A stretch of DNA of 64,000 nt from Rotaria sp. Silwood1. Taxonomy: Eukaryota > Rotifera > Eurotatoria > Philodinida > Philodinidae. This document shows positions 49,619-62,416 of this stretch, piece by piece (position 1 is the stretch's first letter; each line of letters opens with the position of its first letter). Below the pieces are notes generated by a model. It was not told where the DNA came from. It saw nothing but the letters and a program-made list of their open reading frames with translations, and did no database searches. The translations under genes and the position numbers were made by a program. The stretch lies in assembly GCA_905250075.1 (NCBI GenBank), contig CAJNOP010000016.1, positions 715,661-779,660 on the forward strand, given 5' to 3'.

Positions 49619-52600
49619 CTGCGAACAAAAAAAAAACAGACTCTTCTTGTATTGATTAAAATAGATAGAAAAAAAATAACTTTTTGCAATTCATCGTATC
49701 GGATGAATGATAATCATGATAAATGAAATACGCACTTTTTTTTTGACGATGATGAATGAATATGATTATTTTTTTCTTATCAAAGTACTATCAGATGAAC
49801 TGTCAATATATCTACGCTTGCAAATTGTCCAAACGCATAGGTAAACAAATATTCATTTTGGATGACTTACCTTTCCCTTGAAAATAAGACGGAAATTAAG
49901 TTGACAACTGAAGGATATTTTTTTTTTGGGATATAAGATTGCTAATGCATCAATAAGATTTTAGCTATGTTAAATTTTGCAGATGTATTGCAGTCAGAAA
50001 CAGAGAGAAGTGTTACAGGACGTGTGCTCTGCAGGACATTTAAGTCACTTAATGCGTCGAGATCCAAAGACGTTCTGATCTACTAGTGAAACTTATTGCA
50101 ATTTCTCATTATTATCAATAGTAATCAGAAGAGTACATGTCACACCAATGACTAGTGCTTCTATGGAAAGATTATATAGCTCAACTAAATTAACAATTAC
50201 TCAAAGATGTAGATGCTTGGAAGTTTTCGAGTTTTAGCTTAACTATAACAAACTGATTGATGGATCAGTTCGCTGCCGATGTCGAATTCTACCAATGAAT
50301 CAACACAGAACGTATAAATCTGACCATCACATCATAGGGTCCTTCGTTTTGATTGCAAACGATTAAGAAACTTTTTTTTGCCATATGCTTGTAATGATTG
50401 TATATGGAAAATTGGCCGCCCAGAATTGCCAGGACGAGTTCGAATTCAGATAGTCTATTCTGGATTTCTATCTGGTAAAGCTCTATTGAAAATGACAGAG
50501 TCAGATATAGTAACACGCTGCCAGATACAAGAGTCTCGGTCTCCATACATGCCTAAATCATACGTTTGTTAATTTCAAAAAAGGATGATGGCTCGCAGCT
50601 CTCTCTTTTTCACATGCCTATAAATTACAAACAAGCATTGGAAAGAGACGATAGGTCAAAGATAAAACAATCCAAATAGTAAAAGATCTAAACTATCAAA
50701 CAGTTTGAGTTTGGTACATGCCTAGTTAAAAGATGTATATACTATTCAACATTTCCATTGTTTTAAAGAATTAATAAGACGTCAATTAAATATTTGGCTA
50801 ATTATAACATTACAAAGAGTTACAATCGTCAGAAATTATTTTAGTAAAATTTTACTAAAATTTTTTAGTATTCGTTTTAGCATCAAATTCAATGGAATGA
50901 AAACGAGATTGAAAATCATAAAGGACTCTATGAGACAATAATATCTTTCTATTACAAGAGATAAATCTGCCTTTTTAAATCTCAGTATTCTTTCGAAACT
51001 GATTACATAGTCATGAAAAGTTCGTTGATGCGTTATTTCAATTCACTATGATAAACATGAGTATATAATAACATGAACTTCAAAAGACAGTCAGTTAATT
51101 ATATATAAATTTCAGTGAAATCTTTCTATTTAAATGACAAAGAGGTTCAACATAAGTATTCGATAGTGATTATCAAAAGTAATGGACGCGGTGGAATAAA
51201 TAAGTCTCTCAATATGTTCACAAGGAATTTTTCAACGTTCAATGTAGATAACGGTTCTTTTTTTTGTAATGAAAATTCATCGTTTACTTTTCTGCAAATC
51301 TGTCTATGTTGTACTATATTTATGAATCCATTTTGATGTTTTAGATAATGGAAAATAAAGACGTTCGAAACGTTGTAATTTCCAAGCACTGAAATATCGA
51401 CACGTCAACAATTTCCAACATTCAGAATCAGTCTTTTTATAGACATTCTTTTCTTGTTTTATATCATCACATTTTCTACTGTGATCTGCTCTCTTTTTTT
51501 TTCATTTCAAAATTTCAAGAAACTAAGGAAATTGTTCGAAAAGAAAACATTGAAAACTTTCAATCACTACGGCATGGATTATTTCATCGACTTACATCGA
51601 AGGAGAAGTATATTAGTTGGAAAACTACTGATGCAGCGCTTGACACTTTTGAAGTAAATGTTCGATGGATATTAAACATTGATCTAGAATTGAAATTTTA
51701 TCAGGCAATGATCAGTCTATCACATTCCGACGACCACACGGTCAAATAAAACACGTAGGCAAATTCAGCTCGAATAGAATTTCGAAACAAAAAAAAACAA
51801 TGAATCATTTTTTGAGAAAAAATTCTTTTTCATTGAGTGTCCCTAATACTCATAATGATCAAGTATTGACAACTGATTGTACTGTAGCTAATCAAAACAT
51901 CAACATCCGACAGAAATGATAGTTTCTTCAGAAAATCATGGCATGGCTGAATCCATATTCAAAGAAGAGTGACACTGTTGTCAACCTTGGTTGAAGAAAA
52001 CGAAACTTTCGGTTATAATTCTTTAGACTATTCTACTCAAGATGTAATTGCTCATACAATCAACTAGGAAAGCCGATGTCGCATAATTATTCGCAATAAC
52101 GCTAGCAGAACCATGGCACCCGCCTACTTCTGAAACTCGTCCACACTACACTTCTTTTTCAGAGATTTAGCAACTCTAATTCCCACTCCTTTTCCCCTGT
52201 AGTCCTGAGTTACGACTCTGGCCACCGATTTATCGATGTTCTTGTTTGTCCGATTTGAATCATGTGGCAAAGTCAAATCAAAACTAACATTAATTCAGCA
52301 GTTAAAATCTGCAGCAAAAAAAATTTCCACATAGGTTGTATTTATTGATTGTATCATATTTCCCAAAATCATGAAGAGAGTTTTGTAGAACATTGATTAG
52401 TTACTCGTTTAGAAAGAAAAAAAAGAAAAGATCAGAATCGGATGTGATGACAAATAAAAAGAAAATATTGTGAAGATAATGGGAGGCTCATTTATTCTGC
52501 CGCATCCATTATAAGGAACAAAGTACAGAACATTGATGTTGCTCTGACTCTTCTCAAGGTTCATCAGAGTATCTAATAACAAAAAAAACCATTGTTTTTT

Positions 52601-52817
52601 GTAAGTTTATACAATAACAAACGCTCTAAACAAACAAGCAAATACACGTAGAGCGCAACTTTGAAAACATGAAATAGATAGTTACAACACATGATGTACA
52701 TACAAATCAAATACACAAAAGAAAAAAGAATATATATATATATGTGTATGAGGAAATTATGACTAGTCATGAATATAGCTCAGAGATCCTCTATATTCTT
52801 GTTTATTAATTTTTTTT
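49619..52817. other. Gene-free spacer
   Basis: It lies between the 3' ends of two convergent genes. Several short frames (for example 50289-50572 and 51115-51389) have no coding character or motif. No repeat with defined ends was recognised. Confidence 0.55.
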
Positions 52818-55800
52818 TCACCAAGCTATTTCCACATTTGAAAAAATGTATGTATCTGCTTGTTGCATAATTGAATCAAATCGATCGAATAACTAAATTA
52901 AAGACATATATCAATAAAATAATAAATAAAATAAATATAATAAACTACTTCTTGTAACCATGCAGTATCTCCACATATTGCACTAATTAATTCAGTTGCA
53001 TCAGCTGTTGGATTTAATGCTTGTAATTCAGCAACCTTATAAAAATCATACAATAATAATAACAAAAAACAGAATATGTATTCATTTACTTTTTGTTGTG
53101 CATGACAAAACATATGATAAACATGATGTTTAAGTTGATGAGCTGTTTGAGCTAAAACAGCTATATTTTCACATACAAATATTTCCTAAAATTAAAAAAA
53201 AAGTTGTTGGCACAATTTCAGTGGAGATTAATATGTGAAACACGATATAGCTGCGATTGCTAATCAGATGGAGACGTTTATTCTATATATCTTGGGACAT
53301 ATTTTCTCACTCGTCTTTTACGTAATCCGACAGTCATGCAATAAAGAAATAATTAGCATGTTAGAGTCCATCGAATTCAAAATTTTCGTATTCCATTAAC
53401 TGAAAAGTTTCAGATTCGAACTCTACTGGATATAGGACTAATTCGATGGGTTCTATTCGTCAAGATCCTTGTATATGACTTTTTATTCTTTTGAGAACGA
53501 TATAAGGAAATGATATATTTACCAATATTTGTAATGGAGTTTCACTTGCTTTTAATGTATCGCCATCATATTGATTTCCGTGAAATCGTAATGTATGTGA
53601 AACTGGTTGGGATTTATCTTCAGTAACCTAGATTACGAAATTCTTTTTGTTTGTGTTTTTTCATAAATTTAGTTTTGTTTTTAATTTACTTGACAATGTA
53701 AATTTCGTTGTGGATGAGCGATAATATCAAGCAAAGGATATTTAGCAACTGCATACTATTGAAATAAAAATATTTGTTATTTTTTTAATTTATATTCAAT
53801 GAAAAACTTAGAATTTATATGTACCGGAAAAGTTTCAATCGTACGTCTTGATTGAATAACATAATTATAACGTTGTTCAAGCATTTCATCGATCAATCGA
53901 ATATATGTTGCATATTCATCTAAAGTATACATTTCATTTTCTTGTATAGATTAAAAGAAAGTTAACAATGAATCTTACCGGTATTTGCTTTAATACGTGG
54001 TAAAACATCAGCATCATAAACATGATTGACAAGTACTTGAGCATAGACATCATGTTGAATACGTACTGAACTCATATGACCATGAATTCTAAAGAAAATT
54101 TTTCTCTGTTTTTCTCTTGTTCAGTATAATAAAATTAATGATATCTTACTTAAGTTTAATTGGATGGGATTCATTAACAATACGAACTACTTCTTGATTA
54201 TTATGTAAACCTTTTAATTCACATTTAAGTGGAACATAATCTTCATATACATTCGTATAAAACATTCCCTATAGTAGACATAAATCATCAGTATTTGTAT
54301 TGAAAAACTGCAAAATTCGCATAAAAATAAAACTAGATAATGTTCGATAAACTTATTAAAAATATAGCACAGACTTTTACCAATGAAGTAAGACGCCTAC
54401 CAACGCTATTTAATGCTCCAATTACAGTTATACTGGGACACGCATACCATAATTTATATCAAACATTCGTAAAGATTGGTGTGACTCACACTAACGAAAA
54501 ACTTTTAATGAATGTTCAACTTTAGACTCGGACTTTTTTCTACATCTTTTATCATTTCATCTTATAGATATTGCTTGACCACTCGTTCCGAATATATGAA
54601 TGAGGATGTTTTCTGTACTCTGACATTCATCCTGAATGCTCTTTTAAAACTAATATGTAATATGCCGAAGTATCGTAGCACACTTACAGACACTTATCCT
54701 TGATAACAATTCTTTTTGTTGTTTCACATAACTCGTATTCGTCGTATAAAATATTGCTGTATTTAAATTCGATACTCTGACAGTGAAGGATCCGAGTAGA
54801 GTACAATCAATGGCATGAATTCATTGGAAGACATTCATAGACGCTAGTCTGGTAACACTCTAAAATGATCTTTGTTGGTATATACCATATCAGAGGCTAA
54901 AATTCTAATAAAATGTCTATAACTCTAGAAAGAAGACCTAAGACATTCATCCTTTCGGGCTTTTTATACCTCACTGAGGTCTATCTAATATACAGGATCT
55001 GAACTCAGAATTGATTGATCCGTTGGACATGTGTCCTCATTGGATCTAAACGATGTGATAATAAATTTCTTGTTAAAATAACAAAAAAAAAAGGAAACTT
55101 TTTAGGTTTTAAACATAATAAATCTTGTTAATAAGTTTAAAGATTTTTCTTACTTCATCTGTAGCTTCCCAAGCAATTTCTGAATCTGCAAGTACTGTAT
55201 CATATTTAAGCAAAAGTGTTTTTGTATGAACTTTCCATATAGGAAAATGAAGTAAATTAAGAAAATGTCCTTTATAAAGTAAAAATTGACCAAGTTCAAA
55301 TGGAATTTCTGGACCCATTTCTGTTACTAAACAAAAATGAATAATGCATTAAATATGATAAATATTACAATTTATCATTTCAAACCTTCTTCAGCATATT
55401 GTTGTGTTCCAGCAGTTGTTGTAACTGATTGATTAACTGTTGCTTCTTGTTGTTTACCATTTGTAGATGATTCTTGTTGACTTCGTTCACTAGCTACTTG
55501 TTGTTGAAGTGCAGCATTTGCTAATTGTAATTGTTCATTTTTAAGATCATATAAAGCAGCTGCTGCTAATGATGGACGATCAATATCCATATAAGATGAT
55601 GAACTAAAATATAAATCCTATCATTAAAACGATTCTCCATAGTTTAATATACTTTGTAGTTGTTGATTGATAAACTCCTTCAGTCGTTGTATTAACATCT
55701 AAAAATAAAGAAAAATGTTTTTGTTTTTTGTATCTTAAACTAAAACATTATGTTTTCAATTCTTACTTGTATTATTTGTACCAAAATTTCGTTTCGATAT

Positions 55801-58800
55801 TGCTGCTGCTAAAAGTGCATCTGCTGTTTGCTAAATAAAGTAAACGAAAAATTTTCAAAAATAAAAAAAGATTTTAAATTAAATTTTACCTTTTCACTTT
55901 GTATTCGATTAGGATCAGTTGTTGCAAGTAAATCATTAGAAAGATAATTGGTTGAATTTTGATTTGTTTGTTGTTGTTGCTGTTGCTGTTGTCCTTGTAC
56001 CATTTCATTTAATTGACTAAGTATTGCAGCGGCTGATGCTGTAGCTGATTCAATACCTTCATTTCCATTTGTTGTTTGTGATACTGTAAGTGTACCAGCA
56101 CTTAATTGATCAATGATATGTTGAGGTAATGTTATGGTTGTCTGCAACGAATACAAAACTTTAGTATAAAAAACAAACAAGGAAAATCCTGCTTCCATTT
56201 AAAAAAAAATACTATAAAAGTACAGTATCTCTGCAGTTATAATCTAAGACTAGCAACTCTTTTCAGATTATTTATAGCTGCTATTGAATCTACATAGTCT
56301 CGACTTAAGAATGATTTATCATTTGAAGAACTTTTCTCCTATAGAAAAAAAAAACAATGTTTTATTTTTCTTACAGTATTATTAAGAATATTTGGTAATG
56401 TTTGTGCATTACGAAATAAACCACTTAATGTATTTAAATTTTGTTGTTGAGAATTGGGTGTCAATGTTATTGTTTGTGGTAGAAAAGCTGTTGTTTGATT
56501 AGCTCCTGTTGTTGGAAGATTTTTTAACAACGGATTTATTTTAACACCTTTACTATCATCATATAATGGTCGACCAATAACCATTATCTCTTCAATACGT
56601 GATTCATCATTAACCATATAAGTTTGATAACCCATTGTACCAGTTGGTTGACCAAGAGAACTTAAAACAATACCAGCATTGACTGCACCAATGTAAACAT
56701 TATCTTTAGGTTTACGCATAATCGGTTCATTAGCTAAAGCTTCTAATGATGGCATTTTTTCTCCGGCAAGAAATTTTAAAAAAGCATTTTGAAATGAATT
56801 TTCTTTTGGATCATAATGAATTTCGACTGAACGACCGAAGAAAAATGAAAAATAGTAGATTTTTATTGATATTTAAAGAAAAAAAAGTAAATTTTTATTT
56901 TACTTGGTTTTCGTTTTGGTGGTGGAGCTGTAACACGTTGTACAGATTCTTCTACATTTTGTACATGAAAGGCATTGGTATTGACCTAAGATATGTAATA
57001 ACAATACATAATAGAATGAAAAAAAAAAAATTTTTCTTTCTCTTATACTTTGCTTTGAAATGATTGTTTATGTGGTACAATTGATGGATTCATTGTAGCA
57101 GGTGCTATAGGTTTTGGTGTGGGTTTTGGTTGAATAGGTACAGGTGTTGACACAACTGGTTGAGCATGAGTTGTTTGAATAGTAGGCATTGAAGCAATTT
57201 GTAATATTTGTTGTTGTAAACCAGCAGGAACTTGAGCCACTTGTTGTTCGGCATAATGAGAGAATAAAGAACCTAAAAATTATAAGATATTAATTTATTT
57301 TCGAAGTTCAGAAAGAATCGGTATGATAATCATAGAAACTGATTCTTATTAAGAATGCTATGCGCATTTGACGACAGATTTTAAAAGTATTCTACATGAG
57401 GCTGTCTTTCTGTCCATAGCTACAACTAATATTAGTTGTAGGGAATACATTGGGCTCTTCATTTTATCACTAAGAAGTACTTTATGCTGAAATGTAGTCG
57501 AAACACAGAGTTATCTTCTTTTTTTTTATCTTATCCGACTAATGAATTTTTCATTAGATATCCACCAAATTTCAACTGTTAGATGCATTAGTGATTGTGT
57601 AGAATTTCCAGATTCCATAGGACATCGTCGGCCTGATGTCGGATGATTTTATCTAAAGAGTAGAAGCCTCTATTAATTCTTATTTTTCGGAGCACTAATT
57701 GAGTAAATTTGTTGTTTAGGTAACTACGATAATACCTTATATAGATGTTAAGTATGGTATTGAATCCATTCGGAAGATGATTCATAGTTAGGCAGTTGCA
57801 CTTTTCGGAGTGAAATCAGTTCTTTCATTGATTGAATCGTTTGTCTTGATTTTTTTTTATAATATACGTAAAATCATTGGTTCTAACTCCGATTCGAAAT
57901 CGTTCATTCCTATTGTTAACATTTTTCTCAGATGAAAGGTTATAATAAAATTTGAATGTTTCTATTTTTTTGTCGATAGGAAATTATTTAAAAACGATGT
58001 TAAAATGCCTTTTGACTCGCTATGAGTTCTAATGAAGATTTTAACACGAATATCATGTTCTTCCCTATGAATGTATCAAAAATTATTCAAGTTGTCTTGA
58101 AAAATGCATCTGTAATCAGAAAGATTTTAAAAATTACTCTCCAAATAGATAATGCACCTAATAATAAATATCCAGCTAACAGATATTAAAATAACTAATA
58201 TATGTAACTAAATAAAATTCAAAACAGATTTTTTCACTATTTTGAGAAAACATCGTTTTCCAACTGATAAATTTTAGCTGAAGTATGATGGAAAAAATTT
58301 ATGTAGTTTATGACAAACTCTACACAATATTCGGTAACTATTTCGATTCAATGGTTTATTACTTCACATAGATAGTTTCTATGAATGAGTCAAAAATGAC
58401 TCAACAGAGGATAAAGGATTAACATTGAAAGCTTTCTGACTCTATGATTATCATCTGTAAACTAAAAGATCATTTAATCGATATTAAACAAAACGATAAA
58501 AAGTAAATATTAATACACCAATCAGTTCAAATCAGTTGAGTAGTAGTGTGTAAGTTTTTATTCATAAAATATCATCTATCCGTTCTTATTTAAAAAACAT
58601 CATTTTTGAACTGATATTTATGTAGAATCACTTACCATCTTGTAAAAGTGCATTTATATCTTGATCTTTATCAATGATAACATCTATAAAAGTAAACAAA
58701 CAATTATTATTCATTGAAATAAAATAGAATCATTTCATTTACATTGATCTTGTCCTTGATCATCTGTAATAATTAAGATTTGTTGATTTTCAGTTATATG

Positions 58801-58977
58801 ATTTTGTAATTGATTTATTAATTCAGCTTGACTTGTCGCTGTTGCATCTTGAATTATAACTAAATCACTATTTCCAACAGTTGTTGTTGGTAAAACATTA
58901 CCAGTTGTTTGTAAAACAGTACCCGGTAATACTTGTGCAGCACCAACTGTTGTTAATGGAACAATATTACTAAACAT
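52818..58977 (-). CDS. Gln/Thr-rich nuclear protein resembling QSER1/PRR12
   Basis: Nineteen phase-consistent exons give 875 residues: 58977-58743, 58683-58636, 57272-57049, 56985-56904, 56826-56375, 56338-56258, 56141-55890, 55830-55767, 55698-55653, 55603-55386, 55326-55154, 54268-54150, 54088-53979, 53919-53825, 53755-53690, 53627-53523, 53185-53090, 53035-52949 and 52892-52818. The N-terminal two thirds are Gln/Thr/Val-rich and disordered, with a basic PPPKRKP (190-196, possible NLS) and a Q8 run at about 425-432. Residues from about 568 to the end are conserved-looking and Cys/His-containing: FPIWKVHTKTLLLKY, DYVPLKCELKG, TLRFHGNQYDGDTL, EIFVCENIAVLAQTAHQL and a final ICGDTAWLQE. That order resembles the C-terminal region (DUF4211) of QSER1/PRR12, chromatin-associated proteins; the match is from memory of the family pattern. 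The donor after 56258 (GTTGCT) is weak, so that exon edge is uncertain. Confidence 0.65.
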
Positions 58978-61387
58978 TGTAAAACCAAAAACTTTGAAAA
59001 GAGAAATCTATAAAAAAATATTTCGATAATATTTTTTCATCACAATTGGATTGTTTGCTTTTTTTATTTGACACAAAGAACGAATCGAACGTTTGATTAG
59101 GACAAATATCTAACCAATAATATTCTGAAGAAAATTTTTGAGCGAGGTCGCACTATGTCAATGTTTGATATACATATGTGAAAAAATAATGAATACTAAT
59201 GTTGCATGTTTATTCGCAGTACCGTTAATATGCTCCAAGATCCGTAAGAATCGGCAGTAGCGCTTATGACTTTCGGTTCCAACTATAAATGATTTCAGAG
59301 AGTGTTTTCTACTCAAATTAGAATTTATTATTAGAAAGAATTCAAATTCATCAAGAAAAATAAAACAGTTTCAGAAGTATATTTTACCAAGAAGAATTTT
59401 TGCAGTGTTATCTGTAAGAAAAATTGATCTTAGAACTGGAACTGATTTGAGCTCTATGGTTAGTACAGGTGACTGAGATACATCGACGTTATTTAAGATC
59501 ACTGGAATTGACTTGATTTTCTCATTGTTAACAGGTTTCAAAAATATTCACTCGTTGTGATCATCATTTTTCAATAGAAACGGCGTTTTTTTTTCTTTTC
59601 GAATCACCTAGCTTAATTACACTACAAATTTTAGATGAAAATCAAGTTTTTTGTTCGAAGGACAACATGGCTATTTCTCAATTTTCAGCCCAATAATAAT
59701 AGTTATATTCGAATATTAATTTATCAATGAATTGATGTATAATCTAATTTTATTTCAAAATTAAAATTCTTTTTTTGAAATTTAGAGTTTATACAATAAA
59801 TAAATAACTTATGTAAAGTTTTGAGTGAAGACAATATTGTTTTGCACCAGATCAAATGTATCATATTTATTGTCATTCAGTAACATACCATATTAAATTT
59901 CATATTCTTATTATTTTTGAACAGTTTATATTAGAATGTTCAGTGGGAGAGATTTTGAAAGCTATATTAAAGTAACCTTTCCGCGACCAATGGTGAATTG
60001 AATCCATGATGAATATACCAATACATGATTTTACGAACTTTGATATTTTTGATATTTAACACTCAAGTAGCGTTTCAATTGTTTCTTATTGAAATAATAA
60101 TTTCATACTTATATTTTGATTCTCTACGCTGGCAAAAAAGAAGACAGCTCGACTAATTTCTCAGTTGACACATGAGTAATTTAATGTTTCATCTTCAAAT
60201 AATAGATTAAATAAAAGTCAATAAAAAACTGAATATTTCTAAAAGAAAGTAAAACTTCTGTTTTAAACAATTATTGGAAAATAACAACAATGTTATATAT
60301 TGAATAGGTTACATCAGAGAAAAAGGTAGAATGCTAGAATTGTGTAATTTTATGAAATCGTGGTGAATTCTAGTTAATGTTTGGGTACCCTAGGAAATTT
60401 GTCTGACTTTCAGGAGTTTTTAATAATCCTGGAGAAATCAATAGAATTATATGTAATCATTTGAAATCATAAAGAAGATTGAAGTATATAGTGTGAAATT
60501 TCTTGAATGTACTACTGTTGCAGGAAAATCTCTTAGCATCAATTAATAATGAATGTAACATTTTCAATGCAATTTTTCATAGTCTGCTCGTTCAGATTTG
60601 TGAAGATGCGAATATAAATGAGGTTGAAGAGTAGACAAACAACTACATTCACATCCTCTCTCCGCTCAAAACCACATTTAAATCCGAAAAGTCAATCAGA
60701 AAGGTAAGATATTTCTCGAATCGTGGTAGAAACAAACTTATTATAATCATGAGCTTAAACTGTGACTGAACTATCATGAAAGTTTTCCACTAATAGTTGA
60801 ATCTGACAGTGTCTGTCTCAAAAAATAACTCTTTGTGTTTGCTTCCAAGATAGTAGAAACTCAGGTATCTAAAAGATTAACTAGAATTGTACCATGCAGC
60901 ATACGTCAAACACCCACACAATCTCTGCTGCCATCTGTCTTCGAAAGCAACCGCGAAGAATCTGAGACAATATTTGAATGTTTACAACTGCGAAAGTTTA
61001 AAAAAAACCGATACATTCAATATGAATATCGTACTGAAATATAACCAAGCAAAGTGTTAGTACGCTTTCAATCTATATTGCAGCAGCCAAGACGATATCA
61101 TGGTTAAATGGAACCTATACGCGACAGGCATTAGCATTCAAATGTGATTGTTCATTAATTTTTATTTATCTTCTGAGCTATGTTTACGAGGACATTCGTA
61201 AATCTTCTTTATTGTCATTCTGTCACAAGCCAAATACTATTGTCTCATCGTGTTCTTTTAATGTAAATAATTCCTTTCTGTCTTTCCAAACAAAAATAGT
61301 TGACCTAGTTCGTGTGTGTATCACTTTCCAATTCGTGTTCAAGAAAAAGAAACCAATATCTCATGATTTATTTTCAGATAAGCAAAA
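58978..61387. other. Gene-free spacer
   Basis: The 5' flank of the QSER1-like gene and the 3' flank of the GPCR gene. No coding frame with recognisable content and no defined repeat seen. Confidence 0.55.
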
Positions 61388-62416
61388 TTAGGAAATATGC
61401 AATCTCGAGTTCAATACCATTTTTTGGCGAGTTATGATCATAGGAGCCGTTTGTCGTCTAGTTACACGATATATTTTTGTTTTACAGAAGGTCCAGATTT
61501 CTGATATGGATGTCAAATATACGAAAGGTAGACAAAGCGAATTGAAATAAGTGATAAAAATGCAATAATCTATTGCTTTTGGTAGTAAACCAGAAAAACC
61601 TGCGAAAAAAAGCATGTTAACGATACTAAACGGTAAAAGAGTTGCAAGACAGAGAAATGATATAGAAATGAGTTGAAAAGCCATTTTACTATGCTTTTGC
61701 CAACTAAGCGATTGTTGAAGGCGGCGCTTCGAGACAAATACACGAATTAAAAGAAAGACACTAAATATAGTAATACATATGGATGAAAGTATAAAATGCA
61801 CCAACATTTCCCACCACATTAAAGTTTTGTCAAATACATAGCAAGGATGACCGCAAAGAGGACTTTGGAAATCGAATGAACGTTTGCATGGATAAAATAT
61901 ATTTGTATAAAGAAAATAACATATGTAATAAATGATAATAACAATAGGTGGTATATAATGCAAACATATATTTTTCCATTTTGTACGAAAAAACTGATCA
62001 TGAAAAATGAGAATATGTCGTTCAAATGATGCCCATGCCACTAACATGATACACATTGACGAAATATTATGATCAAGAAATATCCAGATATAGCAAAAGA
62101 CAACATTTTCAAATAGTACTCTACCTTGCTTATAAAAATATAATAACAATGGAATATCAATTGCATTACCAAGGAATTGAAGAATTAAAAGAAAAAGAAG
62201 ACTATAATTATTTGGCGCTGAACGAAGAGTTTTATGAGTTAAGATATAAACGATGATGAAAACATAACAAATAAATGATGGCACATGGACTGCAAGTAAA
62301 ATATTGAATCTCATCGATATAGGAATAGGTAGAACAGGAGTATTTCCTTGAGTAGGAGGGTCATTACTAATGTTTTGTTTTGGATCGAGGCGCATTTTGA
62401 AAGTTTCGGGAAGCAT
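61388..62416 (-). CDS. Rhodopsin-like (class A) GPCR, bdelloid-expanded type
   Basis: An intronless frame of 342 codons with seven hydrophobic helices at about 36-60, 70-93, 105-130, 151-172, 203-228, 247-272 and 281-305. N-glycosylation sequon NIS is at 15-17. TM3 ends AWASFERHILIFHD, so ERH (132-134) replaces DRY. Cys108 at the top of TM3 can pair with the Cys cluster of extracellular loop 2 (CGHPCY, 188-193). TM7 lacks NPxxY and ends LPFVYLTSISEIW. The wording (WASFERHILIF, FYPC, CGHPCY) recalls a large orphan receptor family I associate with bdelloid rotifers, ligand unknown. Two Met codons (1 and 8) could start the protein; the first was used. The short N-terminus suggests a small-molecule or peptide ligand, but this is not determinable. 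Confidence 0.85.
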   Translation of the reverse strand: MLPETFKMRLDPKQNISNDPPTQGNTPVLPIPISMRFNILLAVHVPSFICYVFIIVYILTHKTLRSAPNNYSLLFLLILQFLGNAIDIPLLLYFYKQGRVLFENVVFCYIWIFLDHNISSMCIMLVAWASFERHILIFHDQFFRTKWKNICLHYIPPIVIIIYYICYFLYTNIFYPCKRSFDFQSPLCGHPCYVFDKTLMWWEMLVHFILSSICITIFSVFLLIRVFVSKRRLQQSLSWQKHSKMAFQLISISFLCLATLLPFSIVNMLFFAGFSGLLPKAIDYCIFITYFNSLCLPFVYLTSISEIWTFCKTKIYRVTRRQTAPMIITRQKMVLNSRLHIS

